Shown one piece after another: positions 62,834 through 64,000 of a stretch of DNA of 64,000 nt. A program made the translations under genes and the position numbers. The number at the start of each line of letters is the position of its first letter. Positions within the stretch are counted from its first letter, which is position 1. The stretch spans positions 744,001 through 808,000 of the forward strand of contig CAVUMB010000007.1 in assembly GCA_963742405.1 (NCBI GenBank). Reading direction: 5' to 3'. The stretch is from JAGVSR01 sp963742405. GTDB lineage: Bacteria; Pseudomonadota; Alphaproteobacteria; Rhizobiales; Hyphomicrobiaceae. The notes under the pieces were generated by a model, which did not search any database, had not been told where the DNA came from, and worked only from the letters and a program-made list of their open reading frames with translations.

Positions 62834-63740
62834 ACCGCCGGCTGGCCTGACTTCACGACAGCGCCGGTTTTGCGGGCCGCTCGTTGGGTGCAGTCCGTCG
62901 CAGTCTCCAGCCGATCCTCTCTGCGGCCGGTATAGCCGAGGCTGAGCGTGAGGCACGTCTTCTGCTGATGATGGCGACCGCGCTGTCGCCGGAACAACTG
63001 TTGCTCGGTGATGCGCGCTGCTGACTGGCGGCGAAGCCAAAAGCTTGCCCAAGCTCTGACGCGACGCCTTGCACATGAGCCGCTGTCACGCATCCGCGGC
63101 GAACGCGCCTTCTATGGCCGCGCATTCGAGATCACGCCTGCCGTGCTGGATCCACGGCCCGAAACGGAGACGTTGATTGATCTCGTCCTGCAATGGGCGG
63201 ACGAAAAGGCGGCCGTGACAGCCACTCGACTATCATCGACATCGGCACAGGGTCCGGCGCGATACTGCTACCACGCTCCTCGCCGAACTGCCGCGCGCAA
63301 CAGGTCTTGGCACGGACGTATCGCCGGATGCGTTGCAGGTCGCGCGCAACAATGCCGTCCGCGATGCCGTCGCTGGCCGGGCACGGTTCGCACTTGCGCA
63401 CTGCGCTCGACGGCATCGACCGGCCCGTTCGACATGCTGGTGTCAAACCCGCCCTACATTCCAAGTGCCGAGTTCTGACCACTCGAGGCGGCGGTGCGCG
63501 ATTACGATCCGGCAATGGCCCTCGATGGCGGCCTCGACGGCTTGTCCGTTTACCGGCAAATCGCCGCCCGGGCCGGGCGGTGGTCCCTCAGGGCTGATCG
63601 CCGTAGAGGTTGGGGCCGGCCAGGCGGCCGACGTCTCCCGCATTCTGACGGAACATGTGGAAAACCGGGGGGGCATGCCGTGGACCTGGCCGACCTGGCG
63701 GCCACGACCGGACTGTGGCGTGCTGACACAATCGCTAACC
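62826..63740 (+). pseudogene. prmC: PrmC (release factor glutamine methyltransferase), many frameshifts
   Basis: The gene is recognisable only as fragments in several frames: MAEPPAGLTSRQRR at the start, ILSAAGIAEAEREARLLLMM, LAQALTRRLAHEPLSRIRGE, RAFYGRAFEITPAVLDPRPE (family motif), STIIDIGTGSGAILL (SAM motif), FDMLVSNPPYIPSAEF (the NPPY catalytic motif), AVRDYDPAMALDGGLDGLSV and IAVEVGAGQAADVSRIL. At least seven frame changes are needed. PrmC methylates the GGQ glutamine of RF1/RF2. Every block is in the right order, so the damage is most likely low-quality sequence near the contig end. The 3' end is uncertain. Confidence 0.75.
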
Positions 63741-64000
63741 GTGCGCGCGAAATGTATTGGAATCGTGGGAAAGCCGGGTTACTGTCTTCCCAACAGCAAT
63801 ACACCTACCGGCAGACGAACGAGGGCAACTTGCCGTCTGGGGGCCCGGGGTGTCAGATGCCATGATGGGGCTTACGGTCGGCAAGGGTCCGACTGCTCCC
63901 GGCGAGCGCTGCTCCGGCAGGCGCAGTAGCCATCGAGCCAATTCCGACACGATGAAGCAGCTGTCCAGTTGATCACAGTCGTGCGTTCACTCTCCGCTTC
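63741..64000 (+). other. Unresolved end of window
   Basis: After the prmC fragments no continuous frame can be trusted. Short frames exist on both strands, but base errors seem frequent here. In related genomes another gene usually begins shortly after prmC, but I could not recognise one. Confidence 0.4.

Overview
The window comes from an alphaproteobacterial chromosome, most likely order Hyphomicrobiales (Rhizobiales). The evidence is a GC-rich sequence, a bioBFDAZ biotin operon with the FabH-like BioZ, aerobic cobaltochelatase subunits CobS/CobT next to a J-domain protein and BolA, the order SUV3-like helicase - S4 protein - fdxA - carD, an HWE-type sensor kinase, and the block ubiG / lysC - ptsP - HTH protein - prfA - prmC. 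No rRNA or tRNA gene, CRISPR array, insertion sequence or phage gene was seen. I cannot name the genus.

Layout. 1-4.6 kb: end of a TPR protein, a sugar-type MFS transporter with a TetR regulator, a ribbon-helix-helix regulator with a PHB-depolymerase-family esterase, and a DUF2852 membrane protein. 4.7-6.7 kb: a frameshifted metallophosphoesterase and a secreted caspase-like protein. 6.7-11.8 kb: the biotin operon bioB-F-D-A-Z on the minus strand. 12.0-12.9 kb: two small exported proteins, one resembling the PliI lysozyme inhibitor. 13.1-15.2 kb: a three-gene partner-switching module (STAS antagonist, HATPase anti-sigma-type kinase, cNMP-domain/PP2C phosphatase), followed by a Tat-exported L,D-transpeptidase and a PhoX-type phosphatase. 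18.3-25.8 kb: DUF1178, nitrilase, glutaredoxin, ComF, methyltransferase, proline iminopeptidase (frameshifted), XerD and a large exported protein (frameshifted). 26-29.3 kb: aroK, aroB and a CorC/CNNM protein. 29.3-33.4 kb: cobT, cobS, a J-domain protein and bolA. 33.4-36.1 kb: hairpin repeats, a small Cys-rich secreted protein, an XRE-type regulator and a phytase-like esterase. 36.1-43.7 kb: rpmB, a DUF3108 protein, SUV3-like helicase, S4 protein, fdxA and carD. 43.7-53.9 kb is more accessory: a nuclease-like protein, a giant RTX protein, HdeD, bactofilin, a second CorC protein, DUF4112, a flavodoxin-like reductase and a Gly-rich small protein. 54-64 kb: a divergent Crp/Fnr regulator and HWE kinase, then ubiG, lysC, ptsP, an HTH membrane protein, prfA and a badly broken prmC.

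At least eight genes have reading frames that continue only after a one-base shift, seven of them mid-window and one (prmC) shifted many times in the last 1.2 kb. Most of the mid-window cases are single-base insertions, some in short homopolymers, so assembly or sequencing error is more likely than real decay. No clearly undescribed multi-gene system stands out. The strongest unexplained signals are regulatory DNA: a four-half-site symmetric operator before the RHH/PHB-esterase pair, a 31-bp palindrome between the Crp-like regulator and the HWE kinase, a perfect TetR-like palindrome before the DUF2852 gene, repeated motifs upstream of the RTX gene, and a structured 468-bp leader before carD. 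CarD itself carries a roughly 205-residue histone-H1-like tail.
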